Notes: generated by a model from the letters alone, not told the origin. Shown: positions 1-11,138, counted from the first letter of the stretch. The stretch is DNA of 64,000 nucleotides from Phytoseiulus persimilis (GCA_037576195.1 CM075103.1:20336001-20400000); one strand, 5' to 3'. Numbers and translations are program-made.

Positions 1-391
1 TACCCGGCATGCATATTTCAGTCGAGGATAAACACTTCCTTCGGAGTGAAAAGTCGTTTTCTCTTCGGGCAGGAATCGAACCGAGGATACATATATTTTT
101 TCATCATATTTCCTCCACCACTCTCACCCATTTCTGACGACTTCGGTCCCTCGTCTTGCTGCGGAATCGTCTTCAGGAATCGGGTCCCAAAAATAAAAGG
201 TTATCTTGCTACTTTCTAATGCTCGAGTAGCTCTGGCTCAAAACTAGGCACGAATTTCCAAGACTCAGAACTGGGAAAATCATGCCTACACTCAACCCGC
301 GATAGCATTCCCTACATCCTCAGCTGAACCATTCCTACTACCGTCCAACACTGCTGCTCATCTATATATTCAGAAATTCAGGATCTATTTG

Positions 392-729
392 TTTGTCTTC
401 AATGAACTCCCCCGGGTTTGATCGGATCAACGTGGAACCAACGTCATGTTGCAGGGTGGCTCACAGGGAAAGGTATAGGCCAACCACTTTCTTCTTTCCT
501 GTACATATCTCATGAAAATCCAGGTGAACGAATGTCCTCGATGGACTCCCACGCGGTTGATCGGATCGACATGGAACTGGCGGCATGTTGCAGGGTGGCT
601 CACAGAGAAAGGCATAGGCCACCCACTTTCTTCTTTCCTGTACATATCTCATGAAAATCCAGGTGAACGAATGTCCTCGATGGACTCCCACGCGGTTGAT
701 CGGATCGACATGGAACTGGCGGCATGTTG
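392..729. repeat. 139-bp tandem repeat, about 2.4 units
   Basis: Units beginning TTGATCGGAT start at 418, 557 and 696, an exact period of 139 bp; the homology reaches left to about 392 and the third unit breaks off at about 729. Units 1 and 2 differ by scattered substitutions in the first third and are almost identical in the rest. Short open frames run through it because the repeat lacks stops in some frames, but there is nothing protein-like in them. The array is the left part of a dispersed repeat whose second copy is at about 6683-7160. Confidence 0.9.
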
Positions 730-1020
730 TGGACGAAGTCTTTTCGGGCACAATGAAGGTGCTTCCAAGACCAATCTGACCATACTCTCGGAAAAAGGGG
801 GGGGGAAGGGGGGTTAACGTATCTCGGTGCCCGAAGCTGCCAGACTGTGTTCGCTCACATGTATGACCGGGAATGCAAGCGAGAATTGGTGGTCACTCCT
901 CTTCTTCTTTCTCATGACACTCCATGGAAGGCGTACATGGACTCAATTCTTATGACACTACATGGAAGGCGATGTCTGTCTGTCAGCAGTAGACTTCTCC
1001 GGTAACTCCAGAGAGCCCTG
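730..1020. repeat. Dispersed repeat, copy 1, right part
   Basis: This stretch aligns in the same order with 6870-7160: the words CTGACCATACT, CTGCCAGACTGTG followed by CACATG, and ACTACATGGAA followed by a GTCAGCAGTAGA-like end occur in both. Identity is patchy with insertions and deletions, so the copies are old. No coding frame or terminal repeat was found, and the family is not recognised. Confidence 0.6.
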
Positions 1021-1231
1021 TATCACGCGCTGTGTGAAGCACATTCATTCCTGAGAGAGTCTCCTGAACACTTCTTCCCATCTAGTCCGAAACGATAACT
1101 GTGGAGCGGGAAATAGCTTCGAGTTTCGAAACCGAACCTGGAGTTTCTGAGCCCCCAGAAATAAGGGACTTCGAGCTCCGGAAGTGAAGATTTTGAACGA
1201 GATCTGATCGGGAAGAACCTCGCCGACGGCA

Positions 1232-1391
1232 GAATGCAAGCTCAGAGGTACATGAGGTTGTACCATAGAGTGAGGGATCATCGAACACCGTTCGAATGTT
1301 TGAGCTACCCAGTAAGTGCGAATCAGAACAGGGTATGAGGGTCGAAGAACGTTTCTTCAATTAACTTCTTCGATTCTAGGTCCGCTAGCAT
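1232..1391 (-). pseudogene. Relic of an Hsp70 gene 3' end
   Basis: Read on the minus strand, 1356-1391 matches the last codons of the Hsp70 gene A next door (1568-1603), including the region encoding the EEVD tail, and 1232-1355 matches the start of its 3' UTR (1453-1567). The two stretches lie about 212-216 bp apart and are roughly 75% identical by eye. The match stops abruptly at 1391, so only about 12 codons of coding sequence remain. It may be the remains of a lost tandem Hsp70 copy or a local duplication of the 3' end. Confidence 0.75.
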
Positions 1392-1431
1392 GGACTATGA
1401 CACATGAGATTTCACATTTGAATAAATTATA

Positions 1432-1437
1432 TTTATT
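1432..1437 (-). promoter_or_regulatory. Poly(A) signal of Hsp70 gene A
   Basis: AATAAA on the minus strand about 130 bp after the stop codon of gene A. It lies between the stop and the decayed 3'-end copy, in AT-rich sequence. Confidence 0.65.
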
Positions 1438-1568
1438 GACATCGCATAGATTTTACAGAGGAACAAAAGGTCGAACTATTGAGTAAGAGATCAACGACCA
1501 TCGTTCGATTGTTTGAGCTGCTCAGTATGTGCGAGTAAGAAACAAGGTATGAGTTTAGAAACGCTCCT

Positions 1569-3512
1569 TCAATCAACTTCTTCGATTGTGGGTCCGCTGG
1601 CATCGCGGCCACCGGAGGGCATTCCAGCAGAAGCTCCGGTTGGCATGGGTCCCGGTCCGTTGGTTTGGTACATTTTCGAAACGATTGGTCGGCAGAATTG
1701 CTCCAGTTCCTTCTGCTTGTGCTCGTACTCCTCTTTATCAGCCAGCTGGTTCGAGTCGAGCCACGAGAGAGTTTCCCGGACGCGTGCGAGCACAGCGTCC
1801 TTGTCAGCCTCCGGAACTTTGTCCTTGATTTTGTCGTAGTCGGTCTCGAACGTGCTCTTCATGCTGAAGCAGTAGGCTTCGAGAGCGTTCTTCGCAGAGA
1901 TTTTGGCTTTGATCTTTTCGTCCTCGTCGCGGTACTTTTCAGCCTCGTTCACCATGCGGTCGATGTCATCCTTCGAGAGTCTCCCCTTGTCGTTGGTGAT
2001 GGTGATTTTATTCTGTTTCCCGGAAGACTTGTCGACAGCCGAGACGTTGAGGATCCCGTTCGCGTCGATGTCAAACGTGACCTCGATCTGCGGAACTCCT
2101 CTGGGGGCGGGGGCAAGGCCGGTGAGGTCGAAGACGCCGAGTCTGTTGTTGTCTTTCGTCATGGCACGCTCTCCCTCGAACACTTGAATCGTCACCGCGG
2201 GCTGGTTGTCGGCGTAAGTAGTGAATGTCTGGGTCTGACGAGTTGGAACAGTCGAGTTGCGCTTGATGAGGGTCGTCATGACACCTCCAGCAGTTTCCAG
2301 ACCGAGCGAAAGAGGAGTTACGTCGATCAGAAGCAGATCCTGAACAGCTTCGGACTTGTCACCGTTCAGGATGGCGGCCTGGACTGCGGCTCCGTAGGCG
2401 ACGGCTTCGTCGGGATTGATCGATTTGTTGAGTTCTTTGCCGTTGAAGAAGTCCTGGAGAAGCTTCTGGATGCGCGGGATGCGGGTCGAACCACCGACCA
2501 GAACGATGTCGTGGATTTTGGATTTGTCCATCTTAGCGTCCCTCAGAGCTTTCTCCACGGGCTCGAGGGTCGAACGGAACAGATCAGCGCACAGCTCTTC
2601 GAATCTGGCTCTTGTGATCGAAGAGTAGAAGTCAATTCCTTCGAACAGCGAGTCGATCTCAATCGAGGCCTGGGTAGACGAGGATAGGGTCCTTTTGGCT
2701 CGCTCACAAGCGGTCCTAAGCCGTCGGAGTGCGCGGGCGTTCTTCGAGATGTCCTTGCGATGCTTGCGGCGGAATTCTTCCACAAAGTGGTTCACCATGC
2801 GGTTGTCGAAGTCTTCTCCGCCGAGATGGGTGTCGCCGGCCGTAGATTTGACTTCGAAGACTCCATCTTCGATCGAAAGAATGGAAACATCGAATGTTCC
2901 GCCGCCAAGATCGAAGATGAGAACGTTGTTCTCGCCGGAGGAGACCTTCCTCTTGTCCAGGCCGTAGGCGATGGCAGCGGCTGTGGGCTCGTTGATGATT
3001 CGCATGACGTTCAGGCCGGCGATTACTCCCGCGTCCTTGGTGGCCTGTCGCTGGGAGTCGTTGAAGTAGGCGGGAACTGTGATGACAGCGTCGCGGACGG
3101 GCTTGCCCAAGTAGGCTTCGGCGGTTTCGCGCATCTTCGTCAGCACCATTGACGAAATTTCTTCCGGGAAGAAAGATTTGCGCTCACCTTTGAAGTCAAC
3201 TTGGATCTTCGGACGTCCAGAATCGTTGGCGACTCGGAATGACCAGTGTTTCATGTCGCTCTGGATTGTTGAATCATCGTAGCGGCGCCCGATGAGACGT
3301 TTCGCGTCGAACACCGTGTTTTCAGGGTTCATCGCGGCCTGGTTCTTGGCGGCGTCGCCGATGAGACGTTCGGTGTCGGTGAAGGCAACATAGGATGGAG
3401 TTGTTCTGTTACCTTGCTCGTTTGCGATGATTTCCACTTTCCCGTGTTGGAACACACCCACGCACGAGTAGGTGGTTCCGAGATCGATTCCAATCGCGGG
3501 TCCTTTCACCAT
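1569..3512 (-). CDS. Hsp70: Heat shock protein 70, cytosolic (gene A)
   Basis: ATP-driven chaperone of 647 residues, full length for cytosolic Hsp70. The ATPase domain has [13 protein letters not shown] near residue 7, [14 protein letters not shown] near 200 and [17 protein letters not shown] near 335. The substrate-binding domain and helical lid follow, with a GP/MP-rich tail ending in EEVD, the docking site for TPR co-chaperones in the cytosol. The start is the ATG at 3512, giving [14 protein letters not shown]; the frame stays open upstream to 3617 but without an ATG. The gene has no introns, and a TATA box and heat-shock elements lie upstream, so it is very probably heat-inducible. Several internal tracts are identical in DNA to gene B at 9047-10954, while other parts are only about 78-85% identical, as expected from gene conversion. 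Confidence 0.97.
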   Translation of the reverse strand: MVKGPAIGIDLGTTYSCVGVFQHGKVEIIANEQGNRTTPSYVAFTDTERLIGDAAKNQAAMNPENTVFDAKRLIGRRYDDSTIQSDMKHWSFRVANDSGRPKIQVDFKGERKSFFPEEISSMVLTKMRETAEAYLGKPVRDAVITVPAYFNDSQRQATKDAGVIAGLNVMRIINEPTAAAIAYGLDKRKVSSGENNVLIFDLGGGTFDVSILSIEDGVFEVKSTAGDTHLGGEDFDNRMVNHFVEEFRRKHRKDISKNARALRRLRTACERAKRTLSSSTQASIEIDSLFEGIDFYSSITRARFEELCADLFRSTLEPVEKALRDAKMDKSKIHDIVLVGGSTRIPRIQKLLQDFFNGKELNKSINPDEAVAYGAAVQAAILNGDKSEAVQDLLLIDVTPLSLGLETAGGVMTTLIKRNSTVPTRQTQTFTTYADNQPAVTIQVFEGERAMTKDNNRLGVFDLTGLAPAPRGVPQIEVTFDIDANGILNVSAVDKSSGKQNKITITNDKGRLSKDDIDRMVNEAEKYRDEDEKIKAKISAKNALEAYCFSMKSTFETDYDKIKDKVPEADKDAVLARVRETLSWLDSNQLADKEEYEHKQKELEQFCRPIVSKMYQTNGPGPMPTGASAGMPSGGRDASGPTIEEVD

Positions 3513-3700
3513 TATGAAGACTTGACGATGAGGAAATTCACTTGGTTGGTTGAAACTGACAGTTTTAAGAGTAGCAGAATGCTTCACAGAGATGATTTGT
3601 AGCACAGTAACGTTCAAACACTTGACGTTAGTAGCTAACCTTTCGATGCGTACACAAGTTTTGTTCCTGTGTGAATGTTGCTCTCACTGCCGCGCCGGTT

Positions 3701-3830
3701 GGTTTATATACGTTCCGCAGCGCCATCTGGCGAGTTCTCCGTCCGCCTCGAAACTTCTAGCGTTTCCCGATGATTCTAGAACTGTCAAAATGACGTGGAT
3801 CTGCTATTTCCGGAAAATTAGTTCGGAAGA
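3701..3830 (-). promoter_or_regulatory. Hsp70 A promoter: TATA box and heat-shock elements
   Basis: On the minus strand a TATATAAACC box spans 3710-3701, about 190 bp before the start codon. Just upstream is the element CTCGCCAGATGGCGCTG (3734-3718), which is shared with genes B and C. Heat-shock factor sites follow: GAAacTTC at 3750-3757, TTCtaGAA at 3774-3781, TTCcgGAA at 3808-3815 and a further TTC/GAA pair at 3822-3828. HSF trimers bind inverted nGAAn repeats of this kind. Confidence 0.8.
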
Positions 3831-5660
3831 GTGCGGGATTCGTGTCTCAGGCAGCCAAGAATCCATTTCTCCGCGGAATTTGGCTCAGTCATGCGCGAAA
3901 TTGCGACAGCGCCTCGAACTGAGAGCTTTCAAGGGTTATAAAGGTATTATAACAGCTATAATAGTATTCTTCGACGAGGAGGACAGCTCAAACTGAATGA
4001 AAGATGGCGAACCTGAGATCAGAGATGCGACTTCGAACTGAACCAGAGTGCCGGAGGGCTCTAATTTCAGCCACGATTTGGCTCGCAGGGAGTTTGGCTG
4101 ACTTTAACGGACCGAAAACGTCTCTCAAGCATTCCTCAAGTTGAGAGCTTGCTCAACCATGGGCATCGGTCACCGTGGTCACTTGTCTACGTGAATGTTA
4201 TTCACTTCCGAGATGGTATCGAACGGATCCACAATTCAACCTCAAATTTATTCGCAGTCTCCATGTTCGCGATCGGAGCTAGACTCCACCTCCTGACTCA
4301 CGCTGGCGATGAGATGGCTTTGCATTTCTCCCATGTCGGAATTATCGCGTTTGATTTCTGTTTGATTTTTGAAGGATCGCAGGACCCAGTCCAGCAATCT
4401 GAAGTTTCGATCTTTCGACCTGAAGAAGGTTCTCAACTTTGAGGGGCTGAATTTGAATCTTATGAGCTTGATACGGATCTGAGAGCTGAATGTGATCCGA
4501 TTCACGGAAAAAAACTAATACAGACTTCTAGTCCGAAAGTGTCGGTGGTCTTCGACAGGCTTCATCTCGAGGGGAAGCGAGCCCGCAGTTTCTCGAAGTT
4601 CGGGCATTCGTCGTTTTATACCTCCCATCTATCCCTGTGGGGAGATAGATAATGAGTCCCTGATAGCTGAGTTGATCGGTTCTCATGGAAAGAAGGCATG
4701 ATTCATCAATCTATACGTTGATTTATCCTTACGTCCATGAATTGATGAGTAATGAATTAATGAATAATGCCTGAACTCCATAGCTCCAGTCAGCTGGAGC
4801 TTCGTGGAACTAGGTTATCATCAAATTCACTTGATGGCAGCATCCCACCCCACCAGTCATTCCAGAACACCAACGTCTCTCTGCCCGGAGGAGCCGGGCA
4901 CCCGAGATTTCGCGAGATCAGGTATTCTGGTGCCCAGCTTAGGAAGGTCAACTTTTTCCGGAATTCGCGGCAGCTGGAACCTCCGACATGGATTCAAAAG
5001 ATCTCTCGTACGGAATCTTTTACAACGAATTTTCGAGAGTTTTCTATACTCATGACATTTTCTCGAAACCTCTTTCCCGTCGAATGCTGATGTGTCCCTA
5101 CTTCTCTCTCCCACCGTCCCAAACACCAGCTGTTTTGGACAGCCGAAGTTTCGCGATGGTTTCGTGCGTTTTCGAGTGACACGGCAATGATGAGAGGAAA
5201 CTGTCGAATTCCGCAGTCGTTGCGATGACCGGGAAGATCGCTCTCACTCACTTCCTCGTCGGAACGTTCCAGGTCATTCTCCTGATTCGAGAATTAGTCA
5301 TCCACGATTATTAGTAGCTCACGTGGCAGGCTTGGTATCCAACAGAGTTTCGACCAATACATTCTGTGGGCTAGCCACTGCTGTCTTCTTGTTCTCGATA
5401 CTGCGATTCGGTGGCGTCAGGGTCGGCGGCACCCTTGACAGCTTCTGCCTTGACCATGAGCCAAATGTCTGCACCGGTCCGTGTTCCCATTCCAGCGGAG
5501 AGAAAACTTTCAGATAACATCCTCCGCGGCCCCCTGTTGTGGTGGGCGTCTCACGTTGGCCAAAAATGGAGCCCTAGGTGTGCAAATATATCTGAGACCC
5601 ATGTGCGACTAGTTTGAGCTCCCAGACTCATTTCCGACCGTCAAAAATCAAGTTTGAGTG
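3831..5660. other. Intergenic DNA between Hsp70 A and B, first part
   Basis: No gene, RNA or repeat was recognised. The open frames are short and share nothing with known families. A small hairpin-like sequence with ATCTATCCC and GGGAGATAGAT arms lies near 4627-4652. Confidence 0.5.
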
Positions 5661-5674
5661 GTTCTTTTGCGCTC

Positions 5675-6100
5675 GTAGAGGATTCCCCGCCCTTCGTCGA
5701 AATCAGTAATCTCAACTGGTGCCAGCAGACAAGGATATGGCCACAAAGTTTAAGAGGGAAAATATATTCCCGCAAGCTTCCCCAACCAAGTGCCCGTGAG
5801 GTTGGAAGCCGGACAGGATGGGCTATAATCTGGCATCGACTGCATGCCCGGCGAGCGCTCGCAGAATATTCCACACCGTCCGTCGGAATCAGTAATCCTA
5901 ACCACTGACAGCATACATGGACATGGTCTCCAATTTCGATTGGGGAAAAAACATATTCCCGCGAACTTCCGCAATCGAGTGCCGTTGGGGTTGCAAGCCG
6001 TATAGGATGCCCTATACCCCCGGCATCGAACCCGTGCCCTGCAAACGACGGCAAACATGTTCCCACCGTCCGTCGAGATGGCCAATTTTCGTTGAAATCA
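5675..6100. repeat. Tandem repeat of about 188 bp, 2.3 units
   Basis: Three units begin near 5678, 5861 and 6051, each with a variant of CCGTCCGTCG followed by an AATCAGTAATC-like run. Units 1 and 2 also share CATATTCCCGC, an AAGTGCC/GAGTGCC stretch and a TGGCATCGA/CGGCATCGA stretch. The offsets are about 186 and 190 bp and the units are clearly diverged. The third unit is only a fragment. No protein or RNA is recognised. Confidence 0.75.
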
Positions 6101-6682
6101 GATCTCGAGAGAATTCTCAGATCGATACACCATCGGAATATCTTCTTTTTCAATGCTCATTTCCGCCGACCAGGTAAACAACGAACAAAGTTGGTGCTAG
6201 CAGTGCCGATTTTTCTCATCTCGCGGGGCGCAAGGGAAGCGGGAAAACGATCTCGGATTCAGAATGGAGGTGGCTTTCGGCTCCTCACAACCTCAGGGGT
6301 ATGATCCAACTCTCAGAATATCGAACTCCAGAGATGACATTTGTTCGCCACAGTGCGTCTGTTCGAAATATTGTTCAGATTACTTGATCGTGATACTCGG
6401 AATCCAAGCCATTAAGAATCACTGCCTCGCAGCAGTCGCACAGGATTCCCGTCTCGAGGCGCAAGTCGGAGAAAGAGGGAAGACTCTGTTAGGAAGCTCC
6501 GATACAAATGAAGTAGTACTTGATAAGCGATGCGAACTTCTTGCAGTGCGCCGCCGCCACATGGTTCCCACGGCGACGCTTCATGGATTTGAGACCGAAT
6601 CTCAGAGTTGCCGGGACAAATCATTCTGGAAGCCAAATTCACACTTACTCTCTCTCTTCCCGTTCCGAGATAGAGAATCCAA
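6101..6682. other. Intergenic DNA, nothing recognised
   Basis: Short open frames occur on both strands but have no family resemblance, no conserved neighbours and no splice pattern. I see no gene here. Confidence 0.4.
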
Positions 6683-7160
6683 CTCCGAAAATGAGCTCCC
6701 CTGGGATTGATCGGATTCACGTAGAACCGTGGACTAGTTGTAAGGTGGCCTGCAGGGAAGGACATGAACCAATACATAACTATTTTCGGGGTCGATCTGT
6801 TAAACTTCTGGGAGTCAGAGGAGATCGTTCCGAGATCGATCACATGACTTTTCTCGGAGTCCAAGGAGGTCACTCCGGGATCGATCTGACCATACTGGTG
6901 AGAGCAGCTTGCACTGATTGGCCAGAAGAGAAGATAATTTTGAACTGGTGTCTCCCCAATGAAGAGGGAGGAAAGTGCCTTGTATGTCAGAAACTGCCAG
7001 ACTGTGCTTGATCACATGCATAAACGGGATAAGAATCTTGACCACGGCCATGAGGTGCACCGCCCGAGATGATGCTAGCGAGGATCCGTGGCTTCTCGTC
7101 AAAGTTATATGAAACTACATGGAAAGCAATGTGTTTCTGTCATCAGTGGACGCCCGAAGC
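6683..7160. repeat. Dispersed repeat, copy 2
   Basis: This is the second copy of the repeat at 392-1020, in the same orientation. It begins with a GAGCTCCCCTGGGATTGATC stretch matching the 5' edge of the tandem units there, and later carries CTGACCATACT, CTGCCAGACTGTG and ACTACATGGAA in the same order. It has a single diverged unit where copy 1 has a tandem array, plus about 100 bp not seen in copy 1. No ends or coding frame identify the family. Confidence 0.65.
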
Positions 7161-8916
7161 AAGGGACGGGACTGCCAGCGTAGTCGACGAAGGCCGGCTA
7201 TTAGACGTACATCCATGCATACGAAATACCGCGAGCATCTGACGTTTTTCTCCTCAGTTTTCTCGCCGAACTTGGGAGAAATTATGTAGCTCTCAAAGCT
7301 GCCAGGCTCTCATCTGAAGGTTCGATGAAAACCGGGTCTCACGAGTTACTGCTCCGGGCAGAAGAAGATGGCGACGTCCGCGGTACGGCCGGGTAGGTTC
7401 TGTCTGTTTAGAGCGCCGGGAGTGCACTGAGTGAGAGGGACCGCATACGAGTTTTGGCCATGTACCTAATTGACTCCGAAATGATATTCTGGACTCTCGC
7501 TCATCTAAGCCCTGCATAGGTCAGCCCAGCACCAGCACGCTCCATAGCGGGAGCTCCGACCATTTGCCATACAATAGAACAATAGTTCCAGACTCCAGGT
7601 ACCCTTTCAACCGGCGTGATACATCGAATGTTGGATCCGACGGGTTTAAGGCTGTTATGGCTCGCGATTCGACGTCATCCAAGGAGTGGGCTCAGCCTAG
7701 TCTTGGAATTTACTGCAGCGGAGGATCTACCTCCTAGCAAACATCTTCTCATGAGCTTTTCCGATCTCCAGATTTTTCATGCCTCCCCATAATGCCACGA
7801 TGTCGCTAGTCGGAATCAAATTAGCGACTGAGATGCATTCAAGTCATTTCGTGACTCAGGAGGAATGAGAGCTTTCAGGCGTTCCGCGTGGAGATCGAGA
7901 CACCCCCTTATTATCACCCTGATCTCGAACGCACCATCCTTCGTCCGAGAGCCTGTTCTCGATAGTGAGCTTCCAGGTTGTGTTGCCGCTCTTGGAGATC
8001 ACACCCGACGTTCTTCAACATACAATGCAATTTATGGATATCCGGGTGCTGCGAGTGAGTTCGATCGTATCATCATCGACATCTTATGCGCAACTTTTCG
8101 TCGCTCAGAGGCCGAGTGAGCTTGCTGGAAAAGCGAGAATCCCGAGCATGCCGTCAGTTTCGGTTCTCAGACAGGTGTCACAATATTTACCATCGTTTTA
8201 TCGAGCGCGTGAATGAGACCGCGCTGTTTTTTTGGGGTTCCACGTGTTTCTAGTCCGTTTTTTTCATCCACGTGAAAGCGACCGCGAACATGATTTCGAT
8301 GGTCTTAACACCCCCCCCCACCTCAGATTCAGAACGGACAGACGGGTAACTGATCCCGACCCGTTTAGCTGACTTCTGTTACCAGTATTCATGAAATGTC
8401 ATGGTGAACTGAATGAATGAATTTAGAATCCGCAAAGGTACTAAAAAACTTCCTCCTTCGCCATTAGTCTTTTTTTCTGTTGGACCCCAACTATCCTCTT
8501 TTGAGCCATGCTGAAGAACGCTGCTGTTGGAAGGTTTGGTGATTCTAGAAGTATCCGATGAGAGCACACTCACAGCTTCGGTCAGCAGCAATGAGTATCC
8601 CGTGTTCATGACTTTACTCATGAGGATAATGTACCACCTAACGCTGCCAAACAGGGCAGGAACACCAATGCCTCTGTTAGCAGCACGCGCATGGATACTT
8701 GGCTCAAATTCAGCCTGATACGAACGCTTATTTTCTCCAATGAGTTATTCCGTTCCCGATAGACTTTCATACAAGCTGGACCGACAGGTCTATAACTTGG
8801 CACGCCGGATTCCTCTAATGAGCTGATTCGTCTGAAGTTTCCCTGAGTACTCGATGCTGATCAGCCTATCTACTGCGGAGAAGGAAGAAGCCTAGAATTT
8901 TCAGACTCTCACTGAA
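7161..8916. other. Intergenic DNA downstream of Hsp70 B, nothing recognised
   Basis: No convincing coding frame, RNA or long repeat. A run of ten C residues lies near 8311-8320. Confidence 0.5.
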
Positions 8917-8926
8917 TTTATTTATT
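8917..8926 (-). promoter_or_regulatory. Poly(A) signal of Hsp70 gene B
   Basis: Overlapping AATAAATAAA on the minus strand, about 120 bp after the stop codon of gene B. Confidence 0.65.
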
Positions 8927-9046
8927 CGAAGGACGTAAACTATTTACAGTTGTGATTTCATTCCATCATGAACTATGTACATACCACTCACTCATCACTT
9001 TGGAATCGGATATCAAATTCCTCGAACTTCTCTCATTGACTTTAGA

Positions 9047-10954
9047 TCAGTCAACCTCCTCCACAGTGGGCCCTCCAGCTGACGGCCTCGGGCCTTGTCC
9101 TTGGCTTTGGTAGATCTTCGACACGATCGGTCGGCATTGCTGCTCCAACTCCCTCTGTCTGTGTTCATACTCCTCGGTGTCTGCCAACTGGTTGGCGTCG
9201 AGCCATCGGAGAGTTTCCTTGACTCGTTCGAGAACAGAATCTTTGTCCGATTCGGACACCTTGTCCTTGATTTTGTCGAAGTCGGTCTCAAACGTTGCCT
9301 TCAAGCTGAAGCAGTATGCTTCGAGTGCGTTCTTCGCCGCGATTTTCTTCTTCATCTTATCGTCTTCGTCGCGGTACTTTTCAGCCTCGTTCACCATGCG
9401 GTCGATGTCGTCCTTCGAGAGTCTCCCCTTGTCGTTGGTGATGGTGATTTTGTTCTGTTTGCCGGAAGACTTGTCGACAGCCGAGACGTTGAGGATCCCG
9501 TTCGCGTCGATGTCAAACGTGACCTCGATCTGCGGAACTCCTCTGGGGGCGGGGGCAAGGCCGGTGAGGTCGAAGACGCCGAGTCTGTTGTTGTCTTTCG
9601 TCATGGCACGCTCTCCCTCGAACACTTGAATCGTCACCGCGGGCTGGTTGTCGGCGTAAGTAGTGAAGATCTGCGTCTGACGAGTCGGAACAGTCGAGTT
9701 GCGCTTGATTAGGGTTGTCATCACTCCGCCAGCAGTTTCCAGCCCAAGCGACAAAGGCGTCACGTCGATCAGGAGCAGGTCCTGAACAGCTTCGGACTTG
9801 TCACCGTTCAGGATGGCGGCCTGGACTGCGGCTCCGTAGGCGACGGCTTCGTCGGGATTGATCGATTTGTTGAGTTCTTTGCCGTTGAAGAAGTCCTGGA
9901 GAAGCTTCTGGATGCGCGGGATGCGGGTCGAACCACCGACCAGAACGATGTCGTGGATTTTGGATTTGTCCATCTTGGCGTCCCTCAGGGCTTTCTCCAC
10001 GGGCTCGAGGGTCGAGCGGAACAAATCGGAGCAGAGCTCTTCGAATCTGGCTCTGGTTATCGATGAGTACAAGTCGATACCTTCGAACAGCGAGTCGATC
10101 TCAATCGAGGCCTGCGTGGACGACGACAGAGTCCTTTTGGCTCGCTCACAAGCGGTCCTGAGCCGTCGGAGGGCGCGGGGGTTCTTGGAGATGTCCTTGC
10201 GATGTTTGCGGCGGAACTCCTCAACGAAGTGGTTCACCAGACGACTGTCGAAGTCTTCTCCGCCGAGATGGGTGTCGCCGGCCGTAGATTTGACTTCGAA
10301 GACTCCATCTTCGATCGAAAGAATGGAAACATCGAATGTTCCGCCGCCAAGATCGAAGATGAGAACGTTGTTCTCGCCGGAGGAGGCCTTCCTCTTGTCC
10401 AGGCCGTAGGCGATGGCAGCGGCTGTGGGCTCGTTGATGATTCGCATGACGTTCAGGCCGGCGATTACTCCCGCGTCCTTGGTGGCCTGTCGCTGGGAGT
10501 CGTTGAAGTAGGCGGGAACTGTGATGACAGCGTCGCGAACTGGTTGTCCCAAGTAGGCTTCGGCGGTTTCGCGCATCTTCGTCAGAACCATCGAGGAAAC
10601 TTCTTCGGGGAAGAAACTCTTCCGCTCGCCTTTGAAGTCCACTTGAATCTTGGGACGGCCCGAGTCGTTGACAACTTTGAACGACCAGTGTTTCATATCG
10701 CCCTGAATGCTGGAGTCGTCGAAACGGCGTCCGATGAGTCTTTTCGCATCAAACACCGTGTTTTCAGGGTTCATGGCGGCCTGATTCTTGGCGGCGTCGC
10801 CGATGAGACGTTCAGTGTCTGTGAAGGCCACATACGACGGCGTTGTCCGGTTGCCTTGCTCGTTAGCGATGATCTCGACTTTGCCGTGTTGGAAAACTCC
10901 TACACAGGAGTAGGTGGTTCCCAAGTCGATTCCGATCGCAGGTCCCTTCGCCAT
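9047..10954 (-). CDS. Hsp70: Heat shock protein 70, cytosolic (gene B)
   Basis: Intronless ATP-dependent chaperone of 635 residues starting [14 protein letters not shown] at the ATG at 10954. It has the three Hsp70 signatures (IDLGTTYS near 9, [14 protein letters not shown] near 200, [17 protein letters not shown] near 335), the peptide-binding beta domain, the helical lid and a C-terminal PTVEEVD. Its tail is twelve residues shorter than that of gene A because part of the GP/MP-rich stretch is absent. The proteins differ mainly in the lid and tail and in the region around residues 70-120. Upstream are a TATA box, heat-shock elements and a 27-bp tandem repeat in the predicted 5' UTR. It is divergent from gene C at 12702, with 1.75 kb between start codons. 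Heat induction is inferred from the promoter. Confidence 0.97.
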   Translation of the reverse strand: MAKGPAIGIDLGTTYSCVGVFQHGKVEIIANEQGNRTTPSYVAFTDTERLIGDAAKNQAAMNPENTVFDAKRLIGRRFDDSSIQGDMKHWSFKVVNDSGRPKIQVDFKGERKSFFPEEVSSMVLTKMRETAEAYLGQPVRDAVITVPAYFNDSQRQATKDAGVIAGLNVMRIINEPTAAAIAYGLDKRKASSGENNVLIFDLGGGTFDVSILSIEDGVFEVKSTAGDTHLGGEDFDSRLVNHFVEEFRRKHRKDISKNPRALRRLRTACERAKRTLSSSTQASIEIDSLFEGIDLYSSITRARFEELCSDLFRSTLEPVEKALRDAKMDKSKIHDIVLVGGSTRIPRIQKLLQDFFNGKELNKSINPDEAVAYGAAVQAAILNGDKSEAVQDLLLIDVTPLSLGLETAGGVMTTLIKRNSTVPTRQTQIFTTYADNQPAVTIQVFEGERAMTKDNNRLGVFDLTGLAPAPRGVPQIEVTFDIDANGILNVSAVDKSSGKQNKITITNDKGRLSKDDIDRMVNEAEKYRDEDDKMKKKIAAKNALEAYCFSLKATFETDFDKIKDKVSESDKDSVLERVKETLRWLDANQLADTEEYEHRQRELEQQCRPIVSKIYQSQGQGPRPSAGGPTVEEVD

Positions 10955-10977
10955 CGTTATCCGTTGATCTTGGGTTG

Positions 10978-11073
10978 CGCAAAACGAGAAAACGTAGAGT
11001 TATTCGCAAAACGAAAAAACGTAGAGTTATTCGCAAAACGAAAAAACGTAGAGTTATTCGCAAATCGAAAATC
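10978..11073 (-). repeat. 27-bp tandem repeat in the Hsp70 B 5' UTR
   Basis: Three full units start at 10978, 11005 and 11032, with a partial fourth at 11059-11073. The second and third are identical and the first differs by one base. The array lies between the TATA box and the start codon, so it should be transcribed as 5' UTR of gene B. Gene A has no such array. Confidence 0.9.
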
Positions 11074-11138
11074 CACGCTCACGGATGCTCGAGATGTGCA
11101 CCGTTTTCGAACGTGACCAAATTCTACCGGCGTCGGAC

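Noticed and set aside
1665-2687. 340-codon plus-strand frame antisense to Hsp70 A, and similar ones over B and C
   Set aside because: Antisense frames of this length are a known by-product of Hsp70 codon use; they match no family and mirror the coding strand.
3513-3617. N-terminal extension of 35 residues on Hsp70 A
   Set aside because: The frame is open to 3617 but the first codon there is TTG; no ATG exists upstream of 3512, and the 3512 start gives the standard Hsp70 N-terminus.
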